DNA of 64,000 nt from positions 1 to 64,000 of the forward strand of contig JAFIEF010000008.1 of the NCBI GenBank assembly GCA_020832655.1, given 5' to 3'. Positions 47,201-55,245 of this stretch are shown piece by piece. Source of the stretch: Paracoccaceae bacterium. Its GTDB lineage: Bacteria; Pseudomonadota; Alphaproteobacteria; Rhodobacterales; Rhodobacteraceae. The position numbers and the translations under genes were made by a program. The notes beneath the pieces are model-generated. The model was not told where the DNA came from and made no database searches. It saw only the letters and a list, made by a program, of their open reading frames with translations. The number at the start of each line of letters is the position of its first letter. The stretch's first letter is position 1.

Positions 47201-47338
47201 ACCAGCTATATCCAGCGCAAGCTGGGCATCGGCTATAACAAGGCCGCGCGTCTGGTCGAGCAGATGGAAGATGAAGGCCTTGTGACGCCTGCCAACCATG
47301 TCGGCAAGCGCGAGATACTGGTGCCGGAACAAGGCTGA
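44270..47338 (+). CDS. ftsK: DNA translocase FtsK
   Basis: FtsK is a septal DNA pump that clears chromosome ends during division. The 1022-residue protein has hydrophobic membrane segments within residues about 25-220 and a long proline-, alanine- and glutamine-rich linker to about 530. A RecA-like motor follows, with Walker [13 protein letters not shown] near residue 674. The C-terminal winged helix ([20 protein letters not shown]) is the gamma domain that reads polar DNA motifs. All landmarks are present. Its downstream gene is a minus-strand DUF1289 gene. Confidence 0.96.
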   Translation: MASYNIDKREPLLDSNLQALLQKRGRELAGLALIGVAILVALMLGSYAPNDPGWMSASEAPVQNSLGRVGATLASPLMVILGLASWGLMLFLCVWGMRLVLARGHEVVLARMVMLPLGLAAASVWMASFVPGAAWALPYGLGGIFGDTVLGAVVNALPMTPAAGVTLMSVLLLAVCMALWGYVLGVSLFELIRFGQFLLAGLVLIYAGMLALMRGGVTGGLRGARMAGGALRERIEHRRAYAPAAEDYGHDQPPHAGPGLHRAGTPPAAQRRSPPVIRAETAPRPAPRPEPLLIDPAPYAQAPAMQHVQPQQMPHAAPMPQYPQHPAHHDPAPASAEAGGGLLSRLKSLSLRGGDAAAPMPELVERPGLQGAEHIAAPSPDRISNRIADAIRHRQSTARAPRMAPPQRPMAEPPLKASAQPQPQLQPGHAPAPAARITAEVSAPYSALTQLPDWMQAAPAAPRPAQHPPAAPDMAPQAAPRGPHVLQRRVVTPAAAKPRPSRQAQAEAQPALEFEPQQPVFELPPLSLLENPEEVTRYSLSDEALEENARMLENVLDDYGVRGEIVSVRPGPVVTQYELEPAPGLKASRVIGLADDIARSMSALSARVSTVPGRSIIGIELPNEHREKVVLREILAQRDYGDSQMRLPLALGKAIDGTPVVANLAKMPHLLIAGTTGSGKSVAINTMILSLLYRLSPEECRLIMIDPKMLELSVYDGIPHLLSPVVTDPKKAVVALKWVVGEMEERYRKMSKMGVRNIDGYNGRVRDALEKGEMFKRTIQTGFDDETGDPVFETEEFAPELLPYIVVIVDEMADLMMVAGKEIEACIQRLAQMARASGIHLIMATQRPSVDVITGTIKANFPTRISFQVTSKIDSRTILGEQGAEQLLGMGDMLYMAGGSRLIRVHGPFVSDEEVEEVVTHLKSFGPPDYKSGVVDGPETEREADIDAVLGLGGNTSGEDALYDQAVQVVIQDRKCSTSYIQRKLGIGYNKAARLVEQMEDEGLVTPANHVGKREILVPEQG

Positions 47339-47389
47339 ACGCAGGATCGGTGCAGATCGGCCATAGGGGGCTGCGGGGTGCGCAGCGCT

Positions 47390-47617
47390 TCAGCGCGCCA
47401 GCCTTGCCGCGCGGCCGCCGCGTCTTTGGCTTAGCAGGGGTTTGCGGGCGGGCAGTTCGGCCATGATCGCGCGGCGCTGATCGGCATCCATGCGTGACCA
47501 GTCGGCGATTTCGTCAAGGCTGCGCAGGCATCCGGTGCACAGCTTTGCCTGCGGGTGGATGACGCAAATCTTCACGCAAGGGCTTTCAACCTCTGCCCGC
47601 TGCCAAATCTGGTCTTT
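47390..47617 (-). CDS. DUF1289-family protein
   Basis: A 75-residue protein with the DUF1289 cysteine pattern SPCVKICVIHPQ and LCTGCLRSLDEIADW; four cysteines suggest a metal or iron-sulfur site. The function of the family is unknown. I start at 47617 (MKDQIWQRAEVES); an earlier in-frame ATG at 47665 is possible. It is convergent with ftsK. Confidence 0.8.
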   Translation of the reverse strand, partial: KDQIWQRAEVESPCVKICVIHPQAKLCTGCLRSLDEIADWSRMDADQRRAIMAELPARKPLLSQRRGGRAARLAR

Positions 47618-47704
47618 CATCTGACTTGCCTGCTGCCTGCCCTGCCCCATGACTTCGCCCAACATAACCTGTCACGCCGCCGCGGCCAGTCCGAAAGCGA
47701 CATT

Positions 47705-48187
47705 TCAGCCTTCTGTGCGGCGCAGATGCGACAGCCGGTCCAGCGCGCCTTGCAAAATGACACCTGCGGCGACATGGTCGATCACCTCGGCACGTTTGCG
47801 CCGCGAGGTGTCGGCTTCCAGCAGCGCGCGCTCGGCAGCGACTGTGGACAGGCGTTCATCCCAGAACCCGATTGGCAGATCGCACAGGCCCGACAGGTTG
47901 CGCGCGAAGGCGCGGGTGGACTGGCAGCGCGGCCCTTCAGAGCCGTCCATGTTGCGCGGCAGCCCCAGCACCAGCCCGCCGATATCGCGCGCGGCCACAA
48001 TCTCCAGCAGCGCCGCCGCATCCAGCCCGAATTTGCGCCGCTTTATCGTCTGAAGCGGGCTGGCAACCGACAGCATCCGGTCCGACACTGCAACGCCAAT
48101 GGTCTTTTCGCCCAGATCCAGCCCGGCCAGCGCGCGGCGCGCGGGCAGCGCGGCGGCGAAATCCTCGATCCGGTCGAACACTGCCAT
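47705..48187 (-). CDS. ruvX: Putative Holliday junction resolvase / pre-16S rRNA nuclease YqgF (RuvX)
   Basis: A 160-residue RNase H-fold protein of the YqgF family, which in E. coli processes the 5' end of 16S rRNA. Key sequence includes GLDLGEKTIGVAVSD with the first catalytic aspartate, GLPRNMDGSEGPRC, and FWDERLSTVAAER. It overlaps ccmI by one base at its start, so the two are translated together. Confidence 0.92.
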   Translation of the reverse strand: MAVFDRIEDFAAALPARRALAGLDLGEKTIGVAVSDRMLSVASPLQTIKRRKFGLDAAALLEIVAARDIGGLVLGLPRNMDGSEGPRCQSTRAFARNLSGLCDLPIGFWDERLSTVAAERALLEADTSRRKRAEVIDHVAAGVILQGALDRLSHLRRTEG

Positions 48188-49461
48188 CAGGGGGCATCCA
48201 TGCCGGTGCGCAACCCGGCTTCTTCGGCGACGCGGTTGATCAGCGCCAGATCCGCGGCGCGGGCGGCAAAGACCATGCGCGCTTCATTCAGGATATCCAC
48301 CGCCTGCTCGTCGCGTTCCAGAACTGCCAGCGCGCGAATCAGCTGCGCCCATTCCTCGGCGCTGCCGCCTTCATTGCCCAGCCTTGCCGAAAGCGAGGCA
48401 ACCATGCCCTCGATCATTTCGGCGCGATCTTCGGGCGTCATTTCCTGCGCGGCGTCAAGGTCGATATCGCTGGGCGCGGCGGCCCCGGCGGGGGCAGGGC
48501 GGGGCGGAAGCTGATAGCGCGGCTCGCCGGAAATGCGCGCCAGTTCGGGCAGCGCCTGGCGAATCTCCGGCATCCAGGGGGCATCGCCCGCGCTGATATC
48601 ATGCAGCCTGCGCCAGACGCGGAAGGTCATGTCGGGCCGCCCGGTCTGGGCATACATCCGCCCGGTATAATATAGCGCCACCCCATTGGTGGCATCGCGG
48701 CGCAAGACCTGTTCGATCACGCGCTCGGCCTCGGGCGAGACCATGCCGCCTGCCGCCAGCACCATCAGATCCAGCAAAAAGGCGTAATCATCCCCGCTGG
48801 CCTGATCGCCGCGCAGCGCGATGACATGCTCCTGCGCCTCGATCGCGGCGCGCAGATTGCCAAGGCGGGCCTCGTTCTGGGCCAGCAGGGAAAAGCCGGT
48901 GGCATCTTCGGGGCGGCCCACCAGCGCGGCGCGAAGCTGTTCGACCATCGGTTCCAGCTCTGCCCGGCCCTGAAAATCGCGCGCTTCCTGCGGCATGGCG
49001 GCGGCATACTCGGCTTCCAGCGCAAGCTGGCGCGGGCGTTCGGCGCGGGCGCGCTCTGCCTCGGCATGGCGCTGGGCCAGCGGCATGTCGCCATAGCCCG
49101 GCGCACCGGCCACGAAATAGAGGCCCGCGCCCCCCAGAAGAACCAGCCCCATCAGCCCCAGCAGCACTGTCCGCGCGGGTTTCGGCGCCAGCCGCCCCGG
49201 CGCGCGCAGCCCCTGCTGGCGGTCCAGATCAAGGATTCGGCGCGACACTTCCAGCCGCAGCCTTTCGGCCTCTGACTCGGAAATGGTGCCGCGCGCCAGA
49301 TCGCGCTCGATCTCCTTCAACTGGTCGCGATAGACGCGCATCGCGCGTTCGGTGCTGTCAGCCTCGGTGCTGTGGCGCGCGCGCAGGGCTGCGCGTGCCA
49401 TCACCAGCGCCGCCATTGCCGCAATGACCACGAAGCCTGCGATCTGGCCTGTAATGCCCAT
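48187..49461 (-). CDS. ccmI: Cytochrome c biogenesis protein CcmI
   Basis: CcmI is an apocytochrome chaperone in the system I cytochrome c maturation pathway. The 424-residue protein has an N-terminal membrane helix (GITGQIAGFVVIAAMAALVMA), a coiled-coil loop with LKEIERDLARGTISESEAERL, a second membrane helix (VLLGLMGLVLLGGAGLYFV) and a periplasmic TPR-rich domain. Other ccm genes are not in the window, so this member stands apart from the rest. It is followed by ruvX with a one-base overlap. Confidence 0.92.
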   Translation of the reverse strand: MGITGQIAGFVVIAAMAALVMARAALRARHSTEADSTERAMRVYRDQLKEIERDLARGTISESEAERLRLEVSRRILDLDRQQGLRAPGRLAPKPARTVLLGLMGLVLLGGAGLYFVAGAPGYGDMPLAQRHAEAERARAERPRQLALEAEYAAAMPQEARDFQGRAELEPMVEQLRAALVGRPEDATGFSLLAQNEARLGNLRAAIEAQEHVIALRGDQASGDDYAFLLDLMVLAAGGMVSPEAERVIEQVLRRDATNGVALYYTGRMYAQTGRPDMTFRVWRRLHDISAGDAPWMPEIRQALPELARISGEPRYQLPPRPAPAGAAAPSDIDLDAAQEMTPEDRAEMIEGMVASLSARLGNEGGSAEEWAQLIRALAVLERDEQAVDILNEARMVFAARAADLALINRVAEEAGLRTGMDAP

Positions 49462-49774
49462 GGGAACCCCTTTGCCTTGCCCTTATCGTCTGTATCCGCC
49501 CGCGCGCGCGACGAAAAGGGCCAAGGCGGGGCAAGGCGCTCACATCTGCATCAAGAACCCGCTTCGCGACGATGGGCCGCAGCGCTGCATCTGCGTCCTG
49601 CGCAGGCAGAAAACCGCGCAAGCGGCGAAGGCGTGGCAAAACTGCACCATTTTTCAGGGCTTGTTAACAGCCGCTGCCGCTTTGGCTTGAAAACCCCACG
49701 CAAAAGGCAGAAACAGACCCAGACCTTGCCTGAATGGTAAGGGCGAGGACATCCTTAGATAACGAGGGAAAAAC
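49462..49774. promoter_or_regulatory. 313-base upstream region of the porin gene
   Basis: This is the divergent gap between ccmI and the porin gene. It contains no gene. Promoters for both should be here; I see TTGAAAACC around 49689 and an AT-containing segment near 49740-49774. The ribosome-binding site is GAGGG (49764-49768), 6 bases before the porin ATG. No inverted repeat stood out. Confidence 0.5.
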
Positions 49775-50878
49775 ATGAAAAAGCTTCTTCTTGCTTCGAC
49801 CGCACTGGTCCTGTCAGCAGGCGTTGCTGCTGCAGACGTTCGCCTGTCGGGCGACGCACGCATGGGTATCGTCTATGACAACGGCATCGGCGCTGGTGCT
49901 GGCTTAGCACAAGGCAACAACACTGCACGCCTGCAGTTCACCAGCCGCGCACGCGTCACCTTCACCATGTCGGGTGAAACCGATGGCGGCATGGCATTCG
50001 GTGCAAGCTTCCGCGCTGATCAGGCTGGCGCTGCTAATGGCAACACCGCAATGACCGGTGGTTCGGTCTTCATCAGCGGCGAATTCGGCCGTCTGCGCTT
50101 TGGTGACGTTGCTGGCGCTGCACGCGCAGCCGTTGGCGACCTGTATGGCGTTGGCCTGACCGGGCTTGGCGACCTGAACGACATGACCTATCTGGACCGT
50201 ATGTACTCGGTCAGCCCCAACACGGGCCTGAACCGTCGCACCTCGGCCCTGTATGACTACAGCATCGATGCGTTCACCTTCTACGCGTCGGTTGGTCAGC
50301 AGCGCCGCATCAATGGTGCAGGCGTGGGTGTAGCATTTCTCCCGAACCCGACCCAGCGCAGCACGGATGACATGATGGCAATCGGTGCCAGCTACTCGAT
50401 GGACGGTCTGACCGTTTCGGCTGGTTACGAGATGTCGCGTATGCGCTTCCGTGATAGCGCTGCTCCGGCGACCAACGCCAAGCTGAGCGCGAACCACCTG
50501 ATCATCGGCGTCGAATATGCAATCGACGACTTCATGATCAAGGCAATCGCAGGCCGCGTTGGTGGCGATCTGGGCACCCAGCTGGGCACCATGACCAACA
50601 CCAGCCGCAGCCAGTACGGCCTGTCCGTGTCGGGCGACTTTGACGCAACCACCGTCACCGCGTTTGTGAACCGCAACACGCGCAGCACCGACTACGGTAT
50701 CGGCGCATCCTACGATCTGGGTGGCGGCGCAAGCCTGATGGGCGGCATCAGCCGTCAGGGTTCGGCTGCTGCACAGGTGCAGACTGTTGCACCGGCCGCT
50801 GGCATCATGCCTGTTCCGGTCGCAGGTGCTCGTGCAAGCCGCACCCGCGCAGACCTGGGTCTGAACTTCAGCTTCTGA
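49775..50878 (+). CDS. Outer membrane porin (Rhodobacter-type)
   Basis: A general diffusion porin of the alphaproteobacterial type, 367 residues. A Sec signal peptide (MKKLLLASTALVLSAGVAAA) is followed by a beta-barrel of alternating polar and hydrophobic strands, ending with phenylalanine (LGLNFSF) as outer membrane barrels usually do. Codons are unlike the neighbours (many GCT, GCA and GGT), which indicates strong expression. It ends with a clear intrinsic terminator. A short protein encoded 285 bases downstream repeats its first strands. Confidence 0.94.
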   Translation: MKKLLLASTALVLSAGVAAADVRLSGDARMGIVYDNGIGAGAGLAQGNNTARLQFTSRARVTFTMSGETDGGMAFGASFRADQAGAANGNTAMTGGSVFISGEFGRLRFGDVAGAARAAVGDLYGVGLTGLGDLNDMTYLDRMYSVSPNTGLNRRTSALYDYSIDAFTFYASVGQQRRINGAGVGVAFLPNPTQRSTDDMMAIGASYSMDGLTVSAGYEMSRMRFRDSAAPATNAKLSANHLIIGVEYAIDDFMIKAIAGRVGGDLGTQLGTMTNTSRSQYGLSVSGDFDATTVTAFVNRNTRSTDYGIGASYDLGGGASLMGGISRQGSAAAQVQTVAPAAGIMPVPVAGARASRTRADLGLNFSF

Positions 50879-50902
50879 TCGACCACGATCAAGGCTTACG
50901 GG

Positions 50903-50934
50903 AAAGAGCGGGCAATGCCCGCTCTTTTCTTTTT
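50903..50934 (+). terminator. Rho-independent terminator after the porin gene
   Basis: The stem AAAGAGCGGGC/GCCCGCTCTTT with loop AAT is followed by TTCTTTTT. It is a textbook intrinsic terminator, well suited to a strongly transcribed porin gene. Confidence 0.95.
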
Positions 50935-51015
50935 GATGGGTTTTTGGGTTCAGCAGGGCGGGGTTTTTCTGCTATAGTGCCGCAAAACAAGAATACGCAT
51001 CATGAGGTCAGCAGG

Positions 51016-51162
51016 ATGACAGGCAGAAAATCCGCCCTGATCGGGGCGTTGCTGGGGGCGATCATGCTTTCGGGCTGTGAAACGACATCAGCGGTATTTG
51101 ACGGGGTCGGCGGCGTGTTCATGGGCGCGGGTCAGGATGTGCGCCGCATCGGCGGGCATTGA
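51016..51162 (+). CDS. Small entericidin-like lipoprotein
   Basis: A 48-residue protein with a lipoprotein signal (LIGALLGAIMLSGC, lipobox LSGC, cysteine about residue 20) and a short tail VGGVFMGAGQDVRRIGGH that resembles entericidin-type small lipoproteins. The start at 51016 follows GCAGG. It is directly adjacent to the next reading frame: its stop TGA ends one base before the ATG of the truncated porin-like gene, so the two are probably translated together. Confidence 0.75.
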   Translation: MTGRKSALIGALLGAIMLSGCETTSAVFDGVGGVFMGAGQDVRRIGGH

Positions 51163-51456
51163 ATGCGCTTATGGGTGGTCATATCCGCCCTGATACTGGC
51201 CCTGCCCGCGCAGGCGGGGTCGGAACCGCGCTACAAGACGCCGGGGCTGCATCTGTCGGGCGATGCGCGGATGGGCGTTGTCTATGATGGCGGGGCCGGG
51301 CCTGACAATCGCAGCCGCGTGCAGATGACCAGCCGCGCAAGGCTGCATTTCCAGATGGTCGGCGAAACCACCGGCGGCACGCGATTCGGCGTCAGCTTCG
51401 ATGTTGACAAGCCCAATCGCCGCCTGCACGGTCAGCAGGTCTTTTTCGGCAACTGA
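51163..51456 (+). CDS. 97-residue truncated porin-like protein
   Basis: A short secreted protein with a signal peptide (MRLWVVISALILALPAQAGS) and then LSGDARMGVVYD and MTSRARLHFQMVGETTGGTRFG. These match the start of the full porin at 49775 (LSGDARMGIVYD, FTSRARVTFTMSGETDGG). It stops after about the fourth strand, ending VFFGN, where the porin continues. yggS starts 12 bases later, so the end is tidy rather than a frameshift within a longer gene. It may be a degenerate copy or a separate small beta protein; function is unknown. Confidence 0.75.
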   Translation: MRLWVVISALILALPAQAGSEPRYKTPGLHLSGDARMGVVYDGGAGPDNRSRVQMTSRARLHFQMVGETTGGTRFGVSFDVDKPNRRLHGQQVFFGN

Positions 51457-51468
51457 ATACAGGCCCCC

Positions 51469-52119
51469 ATGTCCCTGACCGATATCGAAGCCCGCATTGC
51501 TGCGGCCTGCAAGGCGCATGGCCGCGCGCGCGATGATGTGCGGCTGATTGCCGTGTCCAAGCAGCAACCCGATGCGCGCGTGCGCAAGGTGCTTCAGGCG
51601 GGCCACCGGCTGTTTGGCGAAAACCGCGTGCAGGAAGCGGCGGGAAAATGGCCCGACTGGCAGGCGGAATTTGACGGGGTCGAACTGCATCTGCTTGGCC
51701 CCCTGCAAAGCAACAAGGCGCGTCAGGCGATGGATCTGTTTGACGCCATTCACTCGCTGGACCGGCCCAAGCTGGCGCGCGCGCTGGCACGGCTGGCGCA
51801 GGAGATCGGGCACTGCCCCGATATCTTCGTGCAGGTCAATACCGGGGCAGAGCCGCAAAAGGCGGGCGTGCTGCCCGATGACGCGGATGCCTTCATTGCT
51901 GATGCCCGCGCGCTGGATCTGCCGGTTCTGGGGGTAATGTGCATCCCGCCGATTGATGAAGACCCGCGCGCGCATTTCACCCTGCTGGCCGATATTGCCG
52001 CGCGCAACGGGCTGGCAGGGCTGTCGATGGGCATGAGCGATGATTTCGAAACCGCAATCGGCTGCGGGGCTACCCATATCCGCGTGGGTTCGGCGCTGTT
52101 CGGTGCGCGCGGGGGCTGA
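51469..52119 (+). CDS. yggS: Pyridoxal phosphate homeostasis protein YggS (PLPBP)
   Basis: A 216-residue PLP-binding protein of the alanine racemase N-terminal fold that controls vitamin B6 and amino-acid balance. The PLP lysine is in LIAVSKQQPDARV, near residue 29. FGENRVQEAAGKW and the C-terminal SMGMSDDFETAIGCGATHIRVGSALFG, in shortened form, are diagnostic. It is preceded by the small porin-like gene, 12 bases away, and converges with the metallopeptidase gene 6 bases later. Confidence 0.93.
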   Translation: MSLTDIEARIAAACKAHGRARDDVRLIAVSKQQPDARVRKVLQAGHRLFGENRVQEAAGKWPDWQAEFDGVELHLLGPLQSNKARQAMDLFDAIHSLDRPKLARALARLAQEIGHCPDIFVQVNTGAEPQKAGVLPDDADAFIADARALDLPVLGVMCIPPIDEDPRAHFTLLADIAARNGLAGLSMGMSDDFETAIGCGATHIRVGSALFGARGG

Positions 52120-52125
52120 AAGGTC

Positions 52126-52548
52126 TCAATCCCGCCACGGTGCCACCACCGCGATATCGTCATCCGACCAGCCGAAATGATGCGCCAGCTCGTGCAGATA
52201 GACATGCGCGACCAGCGCGCCCAGTTCGATATCGCCGCGCGCGATCCATTCATCCAGGATCGGGCGGCGAAACAGCCAGATGCGGTCGGGCGCCTGGGGC
52301 TGATCCATCACCGATTTCTCGGTCAGCGGCGTGCCTTCATAAAGCCCGGTCAGGCTGAACGGATCGTCAATGCCCATCTCGGCCAGCAGATCATCGGGCG
52401 CGAAGTCGCATATCTGCACGCCCACCTGCCGCGCGGCGGGGCCAAAGGGGTCGGGCAGGGCATCGATCACCGCCAGCGCCAGCGCCTCGAAACTGGCAGG
52501 GTCGGGCGGCAGGGCGTGCTGCCAGATTTGGGGGGGCGTGTCGGGCAT
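52126..52548 (-). CDS. Minimal zincin-like metallopeptidase
   Basis: A 140-residue protein of the small metalloprotease family (DUF1025 group), with the zinc motif HELAHH (H-E-x2-H) in VAHVYLHELAHHFGWSDDD near the C terminus, and RIWLFRRPILDEW before it. The substrate is unknown. The start at 52548 has GGAGG upstream. A 632-residue frame continues past it into gltX antisense sequence; only this part is supported. Confidence 0.85.
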   Translation of the reverse strand: MPDTPPQIWQHALPPDPASFEALALAVIDALPDPFGPAARQVGVQICDFAPDDLLAEMGIDDPFSLTGLYEGTPLTEKSVMDQPQAPDRIWLFRRPILDEWIARGDIELGALVAHVYLHELAHHFGWSDDDIAVVAPWRD

Positions 52549-52620
52549 ATGTCCTCCGTGGCGGGCTTGCGCTGGGCCGATCCTTGTGAAAGAGACGTGC
52601 CAGTTCAGGAGGTCACGCCC

Positions 52621-53949
52621 ATGTCCAGAATTGTTACCCGTTTCGCGCCCTCGCCAACAGGGTATCTGCATATCGGAAATCTGCGCACCGCGCTGTTCAA
52701 CTATCTGATTGCCCGCAAATCCGGCGGCGACTTCATCCTGCGGCTGGATGATACTGATGCCGAACGCTCGAAACAGGAATATATCGACGCGATCAAGCAG
52801 GATCTGGACTGGCTGGGCCTGCATTGGGACCGCATCGAGCAGCAATCGAAACGGCTGGAGCGCTATGCCGATGCCGCCGACAAGCTGCGCGAAGACGGGC
52901 GGTTTTACGAATGTTTCGAAACCCCCGCCGAGCTGGACCTGAAGCGCAAGAAACAGCTGAATATGGGCCGCCCCCCGGTCTATGACCGCGCGGCACTGGC
53001 GCTTGATGACGCGGCGCGCGAAAAACTGCGCGCCGAGCGGGCGGGCTATTGGCGCTTCAAGCTGGATCAGTCGCGGATCGAATGGGAAGATGGCATCTTG
53101 GGCGCGCTGTCGATCGATGCCGCCAGCGTGTCCGACCCGGTGCTGATCCGCGCTGACGGGCAGGTTCTGTATACGCTGGCCTCGGTCGTCGATGACATGG
53201 AGATGGGGGTGACGCATATCGTGCGCGGCTCTGACCATGTGACCAACACCGCCACGCAAATCCAGATCATCGAAGCGCTGGGCGGCACGCCGCCTGCCTT
53301 CGCGCATCATTCGCTGCTGACCGGCGCGCAGGGCGAGCCGCTGTCGAAACGGCTGGGCACGCTTTCCTTGCGCGATCTGCGCGCGCAGGGGGTGACGGCC
53401 AATGCGCTGCTGTCGCTGCTGGCGCGGCTTGGGTCCAGCCAGCCGGTGGAATTGCGCGACGGGCTGGACGCGCTGGCCGAAGGCTTCGACCTGGCGCAAT
53501 TCGGTGCCGCACCCACCAAATTCGACGCGCAGGATCTGTGGCCGCTGACCCGCGCCGATCTGCAATCGCGCCCCTATGACGCGGTGGCGGGCGATCTGGC
53601 CGCGCTTGGCGTGCCCGAAGATATCGCGCCCGCCTTTTGGGATGTCGCGCGCGAAAACATCACCCGGCTGGATGATCTGGGCGAATGGTGGGCGCTGTGC
53701 CGGGACGGGGCGGCGCCGGTGATTGACCCCGAAGATGCAGATTTCGTGGAGCAGGCGCTGGCGCTGCTGCCGCCCCCACCCTATGGGCCGGGGGCGTGGA
53801 AGGACTGGACCGATGCCGTCAAGGCGCAGACCGGGCGCAAGGGCAAGGCACTGTTCATGCCGCTGCGCAAGGCGCTGACGGGCCGCGCGCATGGGCCGGA
53901 CATGTCGGCGCTGATGCCGCTGCTGGCCCGCGTGCCTGCCAAGGGCTGA
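52621..53949 (+). CDS. gltX: Glutamyl-tRNA synthetase
   Basis: This class I synthetase charges tRNA with glutamate. The 442-residue protein has the HIGH-type motif SPTGYLHIGNLRTALF near residues 10-25 and the KMSKS-type motif PLSKRLG near residue 241. The anticodon-binding part is C-terminal. Its length fits the shorter of two GltX types found in many alphaproteobacteria; the other copy, if present, is outside. The upstream minus-strand gene is 72 bases away. Confidence 0.94.
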   Translation: MSRIVTRFAPSPTGYLHIGNLRTALFNYLIARKSGGDFILRLDDTDAERSKQEYIDAIKQDLDWLGLHWDRIEQQSKRLERYADAADKLREDGRFYECFETPAELDLKRKKQLNMGRPPVYDRAALALDDAAREKLRAERAGYWRFKLDQSRIEWEDGILGALSIDAASVSDPVLIRADGQVLYTLASVVDDMEMGVTHIVRGSDHVTNTATQIQIIEALGGTPPAFAHHSLLTGAQGEPLSKRLGTLSLRDLRAQGVTANALLSLLARLGSSQPVELRDGLDALAEGFDLAQFGAAPTKFDAQDLWPLTRADLQSRPYDAVAGDLAALGVPEDIAPAFWDVARENITRLDDLGEWWALCRDGAAPVIDPEDADFVEQALALLPPPPYGPGAWKDWTDAVKAQTGRKGKALFMPLRKALTGRAHGPDMSALMPLLARVPAKG

Positions 53950-54158
53950 AAGGGCGCTGCGCGGCGGCGCGCGACTTGTTCCCGCGCGGGGGCTATGGCG
54001 CAAGCGTCGGCAACCGGGCTTCAAGCCGACATCGGGATATCATGTGTCAGATGGCGAACATCTGGCGTGTCGCGTTCATTCGCATTCACGCGACCCACTA
54101 TAACCTTTTGTGGCCGCATGTCTTTTTGCGCAAAACCGGTTGCCACTTCTGCGCGACA
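53950..54158. other. Intergenic region downstream of gltX
   Basis: This 209-base stretch, together with repeat E to its right, makes up the 310-base convergent gap between gltX and nadK. I see no gene in it. Short reading frames here are uncharacteristic. It may include further left-hand parts of the repeat, as copies D and G have. Confidence 0.4.
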
Positions 54159-54259
54159 GGCCTTCCGGCCCGCTGCCTTCGGCGAGAGTATTTGTCGCAA
54201 GATGAAGTCGGGGCGCGCGGATGAAGGTTTCATCTGGCGCAAGCTGATCGGGGACAATT
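54159..54259 (+). repeat. Dispersed hairpin repeat, copy E (one-hairpin class)
   Basis: It starts with the hairpin GGCCTTCCGGCC, then TTCGGCGAGAGTATTTG, CGCAAGATGAAGTCGGGG, and the tail TTTCATCTGGCGCAAGCTG plus ATCGGGGAC. It is close to identical to copy G over about 100 bases. It abuts the nadK stop codon exactly, in the convergent gap between gltX and nadK. Confidence 0.85.
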
Positions 54260-55021
54260 CTAGACGAATTGTTCGCGGATCAGGCGTTCTTCCAGCCCGT
54301 GGCCGGGATCGAACAGCAGCTTGTGGGCGACGCGGCTGTCAGAGGTCACATCCACCCGCACCACATTGCGCACTGACCGGCTGTCGGCATCGGCCATCAC
54401 CGGGCGCTTTTCGGGGTTCATCACTTCAAAGCGGACATGGCTGGCCTTGGGCAAAAGCGCGCCGCGCCAGCGCCGCGGACGGAACGCCGCCACCGGCGTC
54501 AGCGCCAGCACGTCGGAACCGATCGGCAGGATCGGCCCATGCGCCGAGTAGTTATAGGCTGTCGAGCCTGCGGGCGTGCTGAGGATCACACCATCGCAGA
54601 CCAGCTCTTCCAGCCGCTGGCGGCCATCGACGATGATGCGCAGCTTCGCCGCCTGTGCGCCCTGACGCAAAAGCGACACCTCATTGATTGCCAGCGCCTG
54701 AATCTGGCTGCCATCATTGCGCAAGGCGGTCATGCGCAGCGGGTTCAGAACGGCCATTTCCGCTGCTTCCAGCCGTTCCAGCAACCCCTCTGGATGATAG
54801 GCATTCATCAAGAACCCCACTGTGCCGCGATTCATGCCATAGACCGGGACATCCAGCGCCTGGGTGCCATGCAGCGTATGCAGCATGAACCCGTCGCCCC
54901 CAAGGGCGACGATGACATCGGCCTGTTCCAGCGGGCAATTGCCATAACGCGCGGTCAGTTGCTTCAGTGCAATCTGCGCATCGGTGGCAAGGCTGGCAAG
55001 AAAGGCGATCTTGGTGGACAT
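54260..55021 (-). CDS. nadK: NAD kinase
   Basis: This enzyme phosphorylates NAD to NADP. The 253-residue protein has the ATP-binding motif GGDG at 41-44 (VALGGDGFMLHTLHG), NRGTVGFLMN, and STPAGSTAYNYSAHGPIL for NAD binding. The start at 55021 (MSTKIAFLASLA) follows GAGGG. Its product would supply the NADP used by MaeB and AroE here. The gap to glyA (224 bases) holds the divergent promoters. Confidence 0.94.
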   Translation of the reverse strand: MSTKIAFLASLATDAQIALKQLTARYGNCPLEQADVIVALGGDGFMLHTLHGTQALDVPVYGMNRGTVGFLMNAYHPEGLLERLEAAEMAVLNPLRMTALRNDGSQIQALAINEVSLLRQGAQAAKLRIIVDGRQRLEELVCDGVILSTPAGSTAYNYSAHGPILPIGSDVLALTPVAAFRPRRWRGALLPKASHVRFEVMNPEKRPVMADADSRSVRNVVRVDVTSDSRVAHKLLFDPGHGLEERLIREQFV

Positions 55022-55245
55022 GGAACCCTCTGGCTGCGCTGTGCCTTTTTGTAATGAACCTGCGCGGCAGTCTTGGCAAGTCCGGGTTCCCATAGGTGCA
55101 GTTGCGGCGCGGATCGGAAATCCTTGCCACATTCGGGTCGCTGCAACGCGCTGTTGCGCCGCAATCGAGGCTTTCCGATTGCCCCCTTATGCGCTAATTG
55201 GACGCCAGATGCCCTGCCCTGCCCTGTCATTGCCCGGAGGCCGAT

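Noticed and set aside
52549-54024. N-terminal extension of the metallopeptidase to 632 residues
   Set aside because: The extra part is antisense to gltX and looks like a shadow; the real start at 52548 has GGAGG upstream.
55022-55245. Possible riboswitch upstream of glyA
   Set aside because: I could not identify the conserved core of any riboswitch class by eye; a covariance-model search would be needed.
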